Below the pieces are notes generated by a model, which was not told the origin of the DNA, searched no databases, and was given only the letters and a program-made list of their open reading frames with translations. The position numbers were made by a program, and so were the translations under genes. 64,000 bases of DNA from Planctomycetaceae bacterium (GTDB taxonomy: Bacteria; Planctomycetota; Planctomycetia; Pirellulales; Lacipirellulaceae), in the NCBI GenBank assembly GCA_002702655.1, contig PABB01000007.1:45141-109140 (forward strand). The letters run 5' to 3'. Numbering within the stretch: the stretch's first letter is position 1; every line of letters starts with the position of its first letter. Positions 1 through 12,189 of this stretch are shown one piece after another.

Positions 1-1481
1 CGCTGGCGACGGTGCCAGTGATTTGGGGCGGCGTCTTGCACGTGAGGGCCGTCTCGCCGCTGGCCGAAGTGCATGGCTGGAATCGGGGCGCCAGCGGCTG
101 GTTCGTCGCCGCCATGGTGGTGGTCACTGCGGCCAACTGGGCGTCGGCGTGGCTCGTGCGACGCCGCGACGAGCGGTCGGCCACCGCGTACTTCGTCCTG
201 AGCGCTCTGGCCGCCGTCGTGGCTGCGGCCGGACTGCTGCGGATGCTGGGCCTGACGGCGTGGAATCAGCAGGCGCCGTGGCTGATGCTGGTACCGGTCG
301 CCTACATGGTGGCTTCGCGGCTGTGGCGCGACCGCCCGGCCGAGCGTCCCCTGTACTGGGTCGCACAAGGCTCCGGCGCCATCGTCGTCGCCCAAACGCT
401 GATCGGCGCCGCCAGCAATTTATCAACGTTGCTGCCCCGCGTCGGCTCCACCGAGACGCTGCTGTTGGCGCTGGTGTTCGTCGAAGCGACGGTGCTTTAC
501 GGCCTGGGTGCGATCATGCATCGCCGGGGATTGAATCTGCACGCGGCGATGGCTGCGGCGTGCGGCGCCCTGTGGCAGATGATGGGCTACCTGGGCGTCG
601 ATTCCTCGTACTACGCCATGCTGTTCGCCGGCCTGGGAGTGATCCTGCTGGTGGTCAGCCGGGTGCTTGGGCTGGAGGAATCGAATCAGCCGCAACGCGG
701 CGGCGGCAGTACCGTCGCGCTGAGCGGCGCCGGGCTGCCCGCGTACCAAGCGGGCAATGCGGTGATTTGCGTGGCGCTGCTGGCAGCGTTTCTGCAGGGG
801 CTGGCCGGATTGGCCATGGCGCCCGCTGGTTGGACGCCGGTGGTCGCCTTGGCTGCCACCGTGGCGGCCGGCGTCGCGGCCGCCGTCGTGGCGCCATCCT
901 CCGCATGGCGGCGATTCTACGGCGTGGCATCGGTCGCGTTGGCTGCCGTGACAATGCTGCGATTCAATCTGCTGCTCGATCTGTCCGCGTGGCAGAAGTT
1001 GGAAGTTTTCTGCGTGGCCGTGGGATCGGCGTTGTTGGTCGGCAGTCACGTGGCCGCGTTCCGCGAGGCGGACGGCCGGCGCAACGAGTCGGTGAGCGTC
1101 GGCTTGGGGCTGGGCAGTCTGTTGGCGACGGTGCCGCTGGCCATTGCCGTATTCTACCACCGCTTCGCCCTGGACGCCCCGTCGTTGGGCGATGAGCTGG
1201 CGCTGTTGACCGTGACCATCCTGATGACGGTCACCGGCGCTGCCTGGCAGGTGAAGTCAACCACCCTGAGCGGCGGAGCCACGCTGGTCAGCTACCTGGC
1301 GGTGCTGGTTTGGTCGTTGGCGTATCACCCGCAGGTGGCGGTCGGCGTGTACCTGGCCGCCGGCGGCGCCGTGGTGTTCGCCGTGGGGGTGGCGCTGAGC
1401 GTTTACCGTGAGAAACTGCTGCAAATTCCCGAGCGGGCTGCCCGTCGCGAGGGCGTCTTTCGGATACTGAATTGGAGGTGA
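1..1481 (+). CDS. Multi-pass membrane protein, 5'-truncated by window edge
   Basis: The frame is open to the first base of the window (codons L-A-T precede the GTG at 12), so the gene begins upstream and only the C-terminal part, about 493 residues, is visible. It is almost entirely hydrophobic, with roughly 12 or more predicted membrane helices separated by short Arg-rich loops. It ends with a short cytoplasmic-looking tail after a YREKL motif. I see no catalytic motif and cannot assign a family. A large integral membrane protein of the kind found as paralogues in planctomycetes is the most that can be said. It is followed after about 130 bases, containing an imperfect hairpin, by another membrane-protein gene on the same strand. 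Confidence 0.6.
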   Translation, partial: LATVPVIWGGVLHVRAVSPLAEVHGWNRGASGWFVAAMVVVTAANWASAWLVRRRDERSATAYFVLSALAAVVAAAGLLRMLGLTAWNQQAPWLMLVPVAYMVASRLWRDRPAERPLYWVAQGSGAIVVAQTLIGAASNLSTLLPRVGSTETLLLALVFVEATVLYGLGAIMHRRGLNLHAAMAAACGALWQMMGYLGVDSSYYAMLFAGLGVILLVVSRVLGLEESNQPQRGGGSTVALSGAGLPAYQAGNAVICVALLAAFLQGLAGLAMAPAGWTPVVALAATVAAGVAAAVVAPSSAWRRFYGVASVALAAVTMLRFNLLLDLSAWQKLEVFCVAVGSALLVGSHVAAFREADGRRNESVSVGLGLGSLLATVPLAIAVFYHRFALDAPSLGDELALLTVTILMTVTGAAWQVKSTTLSGGATLVSYLAVLVWSLAYHPQVAVGVYLAAGGAVVFAVGVALSVYREKLLQIPERAARREGVFRILNWR

Positions 1482-1498
1482 CGCGGCAGGCCCCCACG

Positions 1499-1568
1499 CG
1501 GGGCGGGTAGGCTCTCTGCCCAGGCAAAGCCCCAAGCAGGGGCGGCTTGGCAGGAGCCTCGCCCTCCC
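1499..1568. repeat. Long imperfect hairpin in intergenic spacer
   Basis: The spacer between two same-strand genes folds back on itself. AGGCTC at 1509 pairs with GAGCCT at 1554. Inside, CTGCC pairs with GGCAG, and GCCCC pairs with GGGGC around the loop AAGCA. The flanks (GGGCGGG on the left, CGCCCTCCC on the right) extend the pairing imperfectly. There is no T-tract, so it is not a classical intrinsic terminator. From memory, GGCAGGAGCCTCGCCCTCCC-like sequences are scattered through Pirellulales genomes, so this may be a dispersed palindromic repeat; that is inference. Confidence 0.4.
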
Positions 1569-1614
1569 GTCACGACAACGCAACCACACTCACACCAACC
1601 AGGACGCCTTACCA

Positions 1615-2316
1615 ATGACAACTGCGGAATCCAGAACCGACGCCACCCCTCGCCCCGCTGCGAATCGCATCCCGCTGTGGGTCAAGATCGCGTACACGGC
1701 CTTCGTGGCCGTGCTGGTTCCGTACTACTGGAAGACTTACGGACCAACCAACTTTCTCTACTTCTGCGACGTGGCGCTGTTGATGACCGTGGCCGGATTG
1801 TGGATGGAGAGCGCCTTGATCGTGTCGCTTCCCACCGTGGGCATCCTGGTGCCGCAGGCGTTGTGGATGGCCGACTTTCTTGGCAGCGCCGTGGGGATGC
1901 CGCTGACCGGGATGACCGCCTACATGTTCGACGACCAGCTGTCGCTGTTCGCGCGGGGACTGTCGTTCTTCCACTTCTGGCTGCCGCTGCTGTTGCTGTG
2001 GGCCGTGTGGCGACTGGGCTACGACCGCCGGGCGCTGGTTGGCTGGACGGTGCTGGCGTGGTGCTTGCAGCTGGTGTGTTACTTCGCCATGCCAGCGCCG
2101 CCGGCCCCGCCTGACAATCCCAACGTGCCGGTGAATATCAACTATGTGTTCGGTCTCAACGAAGCGGGACCGCAAACCTGGATGGCGCCGGAGGCTTTCC
2201 TGGCGCTGATGATGATCGGCCTGCCGCTGTTGATTTTCCTACCGACGCACGCGGCGTTGAGCTGGGCGTTCGCCCCGCGCCGCGAAGCCGAGATCGCCGA
2301 ACCTGTTCTTACGTAG
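1615..2316 (+). CDS. Integral membrane protein, planctomycete-type, function unknown
   Basis: 233 residues with about six hydrophobic segments. The N-terminal 20 residues are polar, then the first helix begins near IAYTAFVAVLVPYYW. The remaining helices are separated by short loops that contain aromatic and charged residues (for example YDRRALVGW). A proline-rich loop (PAPPAPPDNP) is followed by NINYVFGLNE, a pattern I remember from conserved uncharacterised planctomycete membrane proteins. No enzymatic motif is visible. It starts at ATG 1615 after a 134-base spacer with a hairpin and ends 11 bases before the next gene, so it may be co-transcribed with the exported protein downstream. Confidence 0.6.
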   Translation: MTTAESRTDATPRPAANRIPLWVKIAYTAFVAVLVPYYWKTYGPTNFLYFCDVALLMTVAGLWMESALIVSLPTVGILVPQALWMADFLGSAVGMPLTGMTAYMFDDQLSLFARGLSFFHFWLPLLLLWAVWRLGYDRRALVGWTVLAWCLQLVCYFAMPAPPAPPDNPNVPVNINYVFGLNEAGPQTWMAPEAFLALMMIGLPLLIFLPTHAALSWAFAPRREAEIAEPVLT

Positions 2317-2327
2317 GGGGACCGACC

Positions 2328-3869
2328 ATGTTCCGCCGTAATCTCCTCTCTTTGGCGGCCGTCGCCGTGCTGGCGACTTGGCAGACGCCAATCGCCACGT
2401 CGCTGGCCGCTGAAAACGCGTCGGCCACCAACCGCGAAAACGCCTGGACGCTCGCCGAAGCGCGCGAGCATTTGAAGTACGCCCCCCGAGACGCCTACGT
2501 GCAGTACGTGGCGTTGCAGTTGGCCCGCCAGGAAGGCCAACTGGACGAAGTCGCCCGCGAGATTTCCCAGCGGCTGCCGCGCCGCAACCGCTGGTCGAAT
2601 CGCCGCGACCAGGTGAACCTGTTCAGTCTGTTCTCCGGCCAATTGGCGGTGCAGGAAAGCCTGCAACTGGACGCTCTCGCCCCAGAGCCCGAGGAGCCCG
2701 GTCGCCCGGCAGCGCGCAACGGCCCGCGGAGCGGTCCGCTGCCGCTGGACGATCGGCAGGACAACAACGCGCGCCGCGGCGAGATCGTCGGCGTGTCCGA
2801 ACTGCAGGGCCCGGAGATCGCGAGCCATCCTTGGGTCGAGATGCTCGGCGACCGTCAGGTCCAGGTCACTGGGCTGGCGCTGAAGACCCCGGCGGACTTC
2901 TATTTCGTCAGCTTCCACTCCGTCGGCAAGTTGCTCGACGCGACGGACCTGGCCAACGATTGGGGCGCCTACGCATTCGCGCAGGCCAATCGTTCGGCCC
3001 GTACTCAACTGACCACGCAGCGTCTGCTGGAGCAGTTGGCCGTCGAGGTCAAGCCGGAACTACGCACCCTGTACGACGCGGCGGTCGCCGAGATTGCCAT
3101 CGTCGGCAGCGACTTGTTCTTCCGCGAAGGGAGCGACGTGACGTTGCTGTTCCGCGTCCGCCAACCGCAGGCGTTTCAGGTGGTCATGGACCGCATGCTG
3201 GTCAACGCCCAGCAAACGCGGGCCGACGCGGTGCGGACGACCGGCCAATTCTTGGGAGTGCCCTACACGTCCGTGGCGACTCCTGACCGCACGGTGCAAG
3301 TCTACTCAGCGTACCCGTCCCCCGAATTGCACGTACGCAGCAATTCGCTGGCCGGGCTGCAACGCGTGTTGGCAGCGATTCAAGGGCAAGACGAGCAGGG
3401 ACGCCAGGTCGCACGATTGGGCGAAACGGACGAATTCCGCTACGTCCGCTCGCTGCTGCCCGAAGGCGCTGTCGAGGAGGACGGGTTCATCTACCTGTCC
3501 GATCCGTTCGTGCGGCGGCTGATGAGCGCCGAAGTGCGGCTGACCGAGCGCCGCCGCCTGCTGTGTTACAACCACCTGCGGATGATCGGCCACGCGGCGC
3601 TGATGCATCGCACGCAAACTGGCGAGAACGCCGGGTCCCTGGCGGAGTTGGCCGCATCGGGATGTGCGCCCGGCGAATTCGGCGCCGGCGCCTTCGCTTG
3701 CCCCGACGGCGGCCAGTACGAGTTGGCCGCTGACGGCCTGACCGGCGTCTGCACGCACCACGGATATGCGAGCCAACTGACGCCGTGCCTGGAGGCGGAG
3801 GCCGCCCGCGTGACCGCGGCAGAAGCCACCGCGTACCGGCAGTTTGTCGAAGAGTACAGCCGCTATTGA
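2328..3869 (+). CDS. Exported DUF1559-type protein, N-terminal half (in-frame TGA)
   Basis: 513 residues beginning with a signal peptide (MFRRNLLSLAAVAVLATW, cleavage near SLAAEN). The start ATG lies 11 bases after the upstream stop, preceded by GGGGG. The body has no motif I recognise until the end, where CPDGGQYEL followed by CTHHG forms a C-P-x-G-G-x-Y...C-x-x-H-G signature. The same signature recurs near the end of the downstream ORF. The ORF stops at TGA 3867-3869, but the next frame-matched ORF continues without a gap. Reading TGA as TGG gives SRYWRQFFDPIAIRV, which resembles an uninterrupted stretch in planctomycete relatives. This is probably the first 513 residues of a 1157-residue protein, interrupted by a point mutation or a sequence error. 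Confidence 0.6.
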   Translation: MFRRNLLSLAAVAVLATWQTPIATSLAAENASATNRENAWTLAEAREHLKYAPRDAYVQYVALQLARQEGQLDEVAREISQRLPRRNRWSNRRDQVNLFSLFSGQLAVQESLQLDALAPEPEEPGRPAARNGPRSGPLPLDDRQDNNARRGEIVGVSELQGPEIASHPWVEMLGDRQVQVTGLALKTPADFYFVSFHSVGKLLDATDLANDWGAYAFAQANRSARTQLTTQRLLEQLAVEVKPELRTLYDAAVAEIAIVGSDLFFREGSDVTLLFRVRQPQAFQVVMDRMLVNAQQTRADAVRTTGQFLGVPYTSVATPDRTVQVYSAYPSPELHVRSNSLAGLQRVLAAIQGQDEQGRQVARLGETDEFRYVRSLLPEGAVEEDGFIYLSDPFVRRLMSAEVRLTERRRLLCYNHLRMIGHAALMHRTQTGENAGSLAELAASGCAPGEFGAGAFACPDGGQYELAADGLTGVCTHHGYASQLTPCLEAEAARVTAAEATAYRQFVEEYSRY

Positions 3870-3899
3870 CGACAGTTCTTCGACCCGATCGCCATCCGC

Positions 3900-5801
3900 G
3901 TGCGGCTCACGCCCGAGGAGTTGCGGGCCGAAACGCTCGTGCTGCCGCTGATCGACAACACGGTCTACACCGCGCTGTCGCAGATGCTGGGCGGCGAGCC
4001 GGAGTCGCTCGATGCCTTGCCGGTTCCCGAGAGTAACATCGTCACCGCAGCCTTTCGCATCAACAAGGAAGGAATTGTCTACCAATTAGGACTCGAGGAG
4101 TTGCTGGAGGTCGACCAAGGACAACGCAACGAGTGGGCCGCCCAGCGCGCTGTCGAGAAACGATCCGACCACGCGCGAAACATCCTGCTCGCCTTGTTGA
4201 ACTATGCCGATCGGCGCAAGGGATTTCCCGCTCCCAACGAAAACGGTTTGAGTTGGCGCGTCCACATCCTCCCGTTCATCGGCGAACAAGCGTTGTACGA
4301 CCGGTTCCACCTCGACGAAGCGTGGGACAGCCCGCACAACCGAGAACTGATCGCGAAGATGCCGCCAAGCTTCCGACCCGAGGACCGCGAGTTGGCCGCC
4401 GAAGGCCGAACTCGATTTGTGATGTCACGCGGTCCCGGTTCGCTATTCGAGCAGGACGATCGCATCGTCAAGTTCAGCACGGTGCGCGACGGGATGTCCA
4501 ATACCATTGCACTGCTGGAGGTTGGCAATGAGCACGCACCAATTTGGACGAAGCCCGCAGACTTCGCGCTGACGCCAGCCGACGCGCAGCACGACCTGGC
4601 GCCGGCGGGTCCCGACGGATTCCTCGTGGGCATGGCGGACGGGAGCATCCGCGTGTTGTCGCATGACATCAGCGCTGAGACGCTTGCCGCGATGCTGACC
4701 CGCGCGGGCGGCGAACGGTTTGATCGCAACGACATTCAGACGGCCCGCGGCAACGAGCGCCCACGCCGGCGACTCTCCCCCGACGATGCCCTGTTGCTCG
4801 ATCGTCTGCAAATCGGCCCCCTGTTGGCCCGCGGCGTGGGCAACCAGATCGCCCTACATGCGTGCGATTCGCATCCCACGATCGACTTGTCGCTCGCCCA
4901 ATTCTTGGGCGGCGCCCTGGGTTCGGCGCGGGGCAGCTTCTGGCTGGACGACGATTTCCTGGTGGCGGTGCCGCTGATCAGCGCGATCAACGGGCCGGTC
5001 TACGCGTCGGCGCCAGTGAAGGACCGCGCGATCGTCGACGACTGCCTGCAGCGTCTGGCAGCGTTCCTCGCTGAACTCGCCGCCCAGGACGAGCCGGGCG
5101 GCTGGTTCCCTTTGGAATACGACTTCTACCGGTGCGACTCGGACCGTCTGCCCGAACCGGCGTGGGCCTACGGCTTTGGCGTCGGCCCCGTGAAGTGGCG
5201 GTTCTTCTGGACCCGCATCGGCGACGGCGTGTACGTGGCCAGCAAACAAGCGGTGCTGGAAGAGATCGCGACCGCGACGCAGCGCAGCTCTGCGAGCGTC
5301 GCAAACGGCGCAAAGGACGCCGGCAATGAGCCAGCGCATGCCCTGCTTCGCCTGCGCCCCGAACATTGGGGCCGCGTGCTGACGGCATACGAACTGGGCT
5401 GGGAGGAAAACCAGCGGCTCGCCTGCCAAGCGAATTTGGGGCCGTTGTCCGCGTTGCAGCACGCCGTGGGCGACCACACCAGTTCGTACCAAGGGCGGCT
5501 GCAACTGAACCAGTACGCCGCGCGGGTTTATGACGCCGAGTTCTTCTGCCCCGACGGCGGCTGGTATCGGCCGATCGACGGCGGACGCCGCATGGAGTGC
5601 ACGCTGCACGGCTCGGCCGACCATCCGCGGCAAACGCTCGCCCCGGCCACCGACAGCGAACTGCACAAACAGATCGCTCAGCTGCGCGACGTAAGCGTGC
5701 AGCTCACCTTCCTGGAAGACGGCCTGCGGGCGGTGGTGACGCTCCAACGGCAGCCGCCTGAGGAGGTCGTCGGGGGCCATGGGTATGCCCCGGAGCCCTA
5801 G
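3900..5801 (+). CDS. DUF1559-type protein, C-terminal half of the split gene
   Basis: 633 residues from GTG 3900, but the frame is open from 3870 and is identical to that of the ORF ending at 3869, so the GTG is unlikely to be a natural start. There is no signal peptide or upstream ribosome site. The stretch from NILLALLNYADRRKGFP through GLSWRVHILPFIGEQALYD, HLDEAWDSPHN, VRDGMSNTIALLEV and GFLVGMADGSIRVLS is the typical layout of planctomycete DUF1559 proteins, which in full-length form are exported and pilin-like. A second half of about 350 residues has no recognised domain and ends with CPDGGWY...CTLHG, echoing the motif in the first half. The chain terminates at TAG 5801. Most likely the remainder of one 1157-residue exported protein. 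Confidence 0.6.
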   Translation: MRLTPEELRAETLVLPLIDNTVYTALSQMLGGEPESLDALPVPESNIVTAAFRINKEGIVYQLGLEELLEVDQGQRNEWAAQRAVEKRSDHARNILLALLNYADRRKGFPAPNENGLSWRVHILPFIGEQALYDRFHLDEAWDSPHNRELIAKMPPSFRPEDRELAAEGRTRFVMSRGPGSLFEQDDRIVKFSTVRDGMSNTIALLEVGNEHAPIWTKPADFALTPADAQHDLAPAGPDGFLVGMADGSIRVLSHDISAETLAAMLTRAGGERFDRNDIQTARGNERPRRRLSPDDALLLDRLQIGPLLARGVGNQIALHACDSHPTIDLSLAQFLGGALGSARGSFWLDDDFLVAVPLISAINGPVYASAPVKDRAIVDDCLQRLAAFLAELAAQDEPGGWFPLEYDFYRCDSDRLPEPAWAYGFGVGPVKWRFFWTRIGDGVYVASKQAVLEEIATATQRSSASVANGAKDAGNEPAHALLRLRPEHWGRVLTAYELGWEENQRLACQANLGPLSALQHAVGDHTSSYQGRLQLNQYAARVYDAEFFCPDGGWYRPIDGGRRMECTLHGSADHPRQTLAPATDSELHKQIAQLRDVSVQLTFLEDGLRAVVTLQRQPPEEVVGGHGYAPEP

Positions 5802-5837
5802 CGGCTGACCCGCGACAAGCAAACCGGCCGTCGCCGA

Positions 5838-6731
5838 CTACTTTGGAACCTGCGGGATGCCGGTCGGCGGCGGCGCCTGGTCTTGCTCGCGGGGCGGGCC
5901 CAGCACGTCTTGGAGGATCGGCTGCAGCGCCTTCGCCCACGCTTCGTAGCCGGGCACGGCCAGGTGCAAACCATCGGAGAAAACGCCCGGCCGCGGTTTA
6001 TCGTCGTCATCGACCAAGCGGTCGTTGATGTTGACGAAGCGAATCCGCTTGCCGTCCGCCAACTCGGACAACTGTTTGTTGATGGCCGCGATGGCGGGGG
6101 CCAACTCCGGGTTCTGCGGACGAGCGAACACGGCCGTCAGCACAATCACAGCATCGGGAACCTGAGTGCGAAACTCGTAGATGATTGCCTTGATGCCCGT
6201 GACGACGTCTTCGACAGTGGCGTCAGACGCGGGGCCGTTCCAGGGCAGATTGTTTGTGCCGGCCTGCAGGACGACGACCTTCGGCTGGAGCCCCTCAAGT
6301 TCGCCGTTGCGCAGCCGCCAGAGGATGTTGTGCGTGGTGTCGCCGCCCCAAGCAAAGTCGGCGGCGTTGCGGCCGTGAAAGTGTGAGCGCCAATGGGCCA
6401 GGTACTCGGGATAGTCCGTGGCTCCCCAACGCCGGGTGATCGAGTCGCCCTCGAAGTAGACGTCGATCTTGCCCTGCTTTGCCTTGGCGAGCAATTGCTC
6501 GTGAACGATTACAGAAACCGGATCGGTCCGCTCGACCGGTTTGTGACGATCGCGGGCCTCGATGAACTGCTGGGCGACAGCACGGCTCTCAGCATCGTCG
6601 CGGGCATGCGCATACGATACGACACACCCTATCGCAACGAGGACGAACGTCGAGTGGCGCCAGCGACTCGCATGCAGGATCGCATATCGACGGAATATCG
6701 AGAAATTGAGCACGCACAGGTCGCTTCCCAT
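5838..6731 (-). CDS. SGNH/GDSL-family hydrolase (secreted esterase)
   Basis: 297 residues. A basic N-terminus and the hydrophobic segment STFVLVAIGCVVSYAHA suggest export, with cleavage after AHA. The four SGNH blocks are present. Block I is FEGDSITRRWG with nucleophile Ser97. Block II has Gly in FAWGGDTT (G130). Block III has Asn160 in AGTNN. Block V is SDGLHL with Asp253 and His256. The closest remembered relatives are planctomycete proteins resembling the alpha subunit of platelet-activating-factor acetylhydrolase; in carbohydrate loci such enzymes usually remove acetyl groups. ATG 6731 is used although a later start could also give a signal peptide. It lies on the same strand as, and 276 bases downstream of, the UxuA-like gene, and both border the xylan-type operon. 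Confidence 0.85.
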   Translation of the reverse strand: MGSDLCVLNFSIFRRYAILHASRWRHSTFVLVAIGCVVSYAHARDDAESRAVAQQFIEARDRHKPVERTDPVSVIVHEQLLAKAKQGKIDVYFEGDSITRRWGATDYPEYLAHWRSHFHGRNAADFAWGGDTTHNILWRLRNGELEGLQPKVVVLQAGTNNLPWNGPASDATVEDVVTGIKAIIYEFRTQVPDAVIVLTAVFARPQNPELAPAIAAINKQLSELADGKRIRFVNINDRLVDDDDKPRPGVFSDGLHLAVPGYEAWAKALQPILQDVLGPPREQDQAPPPTGIPQVPK

Positions 6732-6741
6732 CGCTAGTTAC

Positions 6742-6755
6742 AGGTCGAATGACCT
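6742..6755. promoter_or_regulatory. Candidate operator palindrome before SGNH hydrolase
   Basis: AGGTC-GAAT-GACCT is a perfect 5-bp inverted repeat with a 4-base spacer, ending 11 bases upstream of the SGNH hydrolase ATG. Its position would suit a repressor site over the promoter. No regulator gene is adjacent and no second copy was seen, so this may be chance. Confidence 0.2.
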
Positions 6756-7007
6756 TTCCAAAGAGGGCATGGGCGGGCGAGAGGAATTCTGCATGTCCGT
6801 AGGCACGTCAGAACCGCTCGCACCAAGATACGAAAAATCGAGACAGAAGTACAAGCGAGCAGCACCTGGCACGCACTTCCGCACACGAGACGATCTGGCG
6901 GGAAGGTTCTTGGATCGACGGCGAAACGCGATGGTCGACCATCTCCCTGACTCCCTGATCGTACAATCATCTGAGCTCGGAATAAGAAGTTACGCGGCGA
7001 GTGCAAA

Positions 7008-8084
7008 TTACGGTGAGGCCTCCACGGCAGCGTCAATCGTTGCACGCAAATACCCCATCGCATACGCCATTCCGGAATGCCACGGAGCAGCGCAACTCAT
7101 CTGCGGCGCATGGTCGGGAACAATCACGCCCTGAAAGTCGCATTCCCGAAGAATTCGCAGAATTCGCGGCACATCCACGTCGCCATCATCGATAAAGGAT
7201 TCTCGGTAGTGAGGCGTCACTCCTCGGACGTTTCGCAAGTGAACATATGCAATCCGCCTTTGACTCGCGTACACGCGGGTTGCTTCGTAGACGTCGGCGC
7301 CTGGCATTTCAGCCACTGTGCCGACGCAGAACTCAAGCTGATTCGACGCGCTGGCCGCCAAATCAATGACCCGCTGGTAAAGCTCCGGCCGATAAACCAA
7401 CCTCGGTTGGCCCCGCATGAATTCCATCGGCGGGTCGTCGGGGTGGAGCGCCAACCGCACGCCCGCCTGCTCCGCAACAGGCAGCACGGCGTTGAGAAAT
7501 CGTTCTAGCCGATCCCATAGCTGCTCGTGAGTCGCCGAGGGCGCCACGGCGTCCATAGCGTGCGAATCGATAATCATATTCCATGCCATGCCTTTTGGCA
7601 TCGCAAGATCGTAGGGTCCATCCATGCCGATGGAGGTCGCGCCGCCGCGGGCGAAGGGGCCCGTCACGCGTCCGCAGACCCCAGCGATGCTGAAATTGTA
7701 GCCAAGTATCGGGACCTCCGCCTCGCCCAGCCGACGCAGTGTCGTCTTGACGTTCTCGATGTGCTCGTCGCGACGCGGCCCGTCCAATAGAACATCGTGC
7801 CAATGAGCCGGATCAAGATTCTCCACAGCCTCCAGTTGAAGTCCCTCGGCCCTTGCGCCGTCCCGAACGGCCGTAACTTCCTCGACGGTCCACAACCGAT
7901 CTGGGTCGCCTGCCACCCCCCAACCGCGGTCCCCGCCGGTCGGTTGGTCGCCCGCGGGATTGTCTGGGTCGCCTCGAAAGTAATCGACCAGATGCGCCAC
8001 CAAATGCGTCGCTCCACACTGTCGGGCAAAGCGGTAGTTTTCAGCAGTCAGCAAATGTCGATAAAGACTGAAGCCGAGTTTCAT
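7008..8084 (-). CDS. UxuA-like mannonate dehydratase family protein
   Basis: 358 residues from ATG 8084 (MKLGFSLYRHLL). The frame stays open to 8345, but the extra 87 residues are unlike the family and GC-poor, so the internal start is preferred. Family landmarks are GATHLVAHLVDYF, LENLDPAHWHD-like ENLDPAHWHDVLLDGP, GYNFSIAGV and GMAWNMI. The four expected metal ligands can be placed: His in ALHPDDPP, Cys in FCVGT, His in YVHLRNV and Asp in VPDHAPQ. Mannonate dehydratase converts D-mannonate to 2-keto-3-deoxy-D-gluconate in glucuronate catabolism, which fits glucuronic acid released by the GH115 enzyme encoded nearby. The loop GYNFSIAGVCGRV differs from the E. coli enzyme, so the exact substrate is uncertain. 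No signal peptide, so cytoplasmic. Confidence 0.75.
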   Translation of the reverse strand: MKLGFSLYRHLLTAENYRFARQCGATHLVAHLVDYFRGDPDNPAGDQPTGGDRGWGVAGDPDRLWTVEEVTAVRDGARAEGLQLEAVENLDPAHWHDVLLDGPRRDEHIENVKTTLRRLGEAEVPILGYNFSIAGVCGRVTGPFARGGATSIGMDGPYDLAMPKGMAWNMIIDSHAMDAVAPSATHEQLWDRLERFLNAVLPVAEQAGVRLALHPDDPPMEFMRGQPRLVYRPELYQRVIDLAASASNQLEFCVGTVAEMPGADVYEATRVYASQRRIAYVHLRNVRGVTPHYRESFIDDGDVDVPRILRILRECDFQGVIVPDHAPQMSCAAPWHSGMAYAMGYLRATIDAAVEASP

Positions 8085-12182
<4,098 letters not shown>

Positions 12183-12189
12183 CCGCCTG

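Noticed and set aside
3867-3869. TGA as a selenocysteine codon
   Set aside because: The context points to Trp, no SECIS-like hairpin was seen downstream, and no selenocysteine genes are present in the window.
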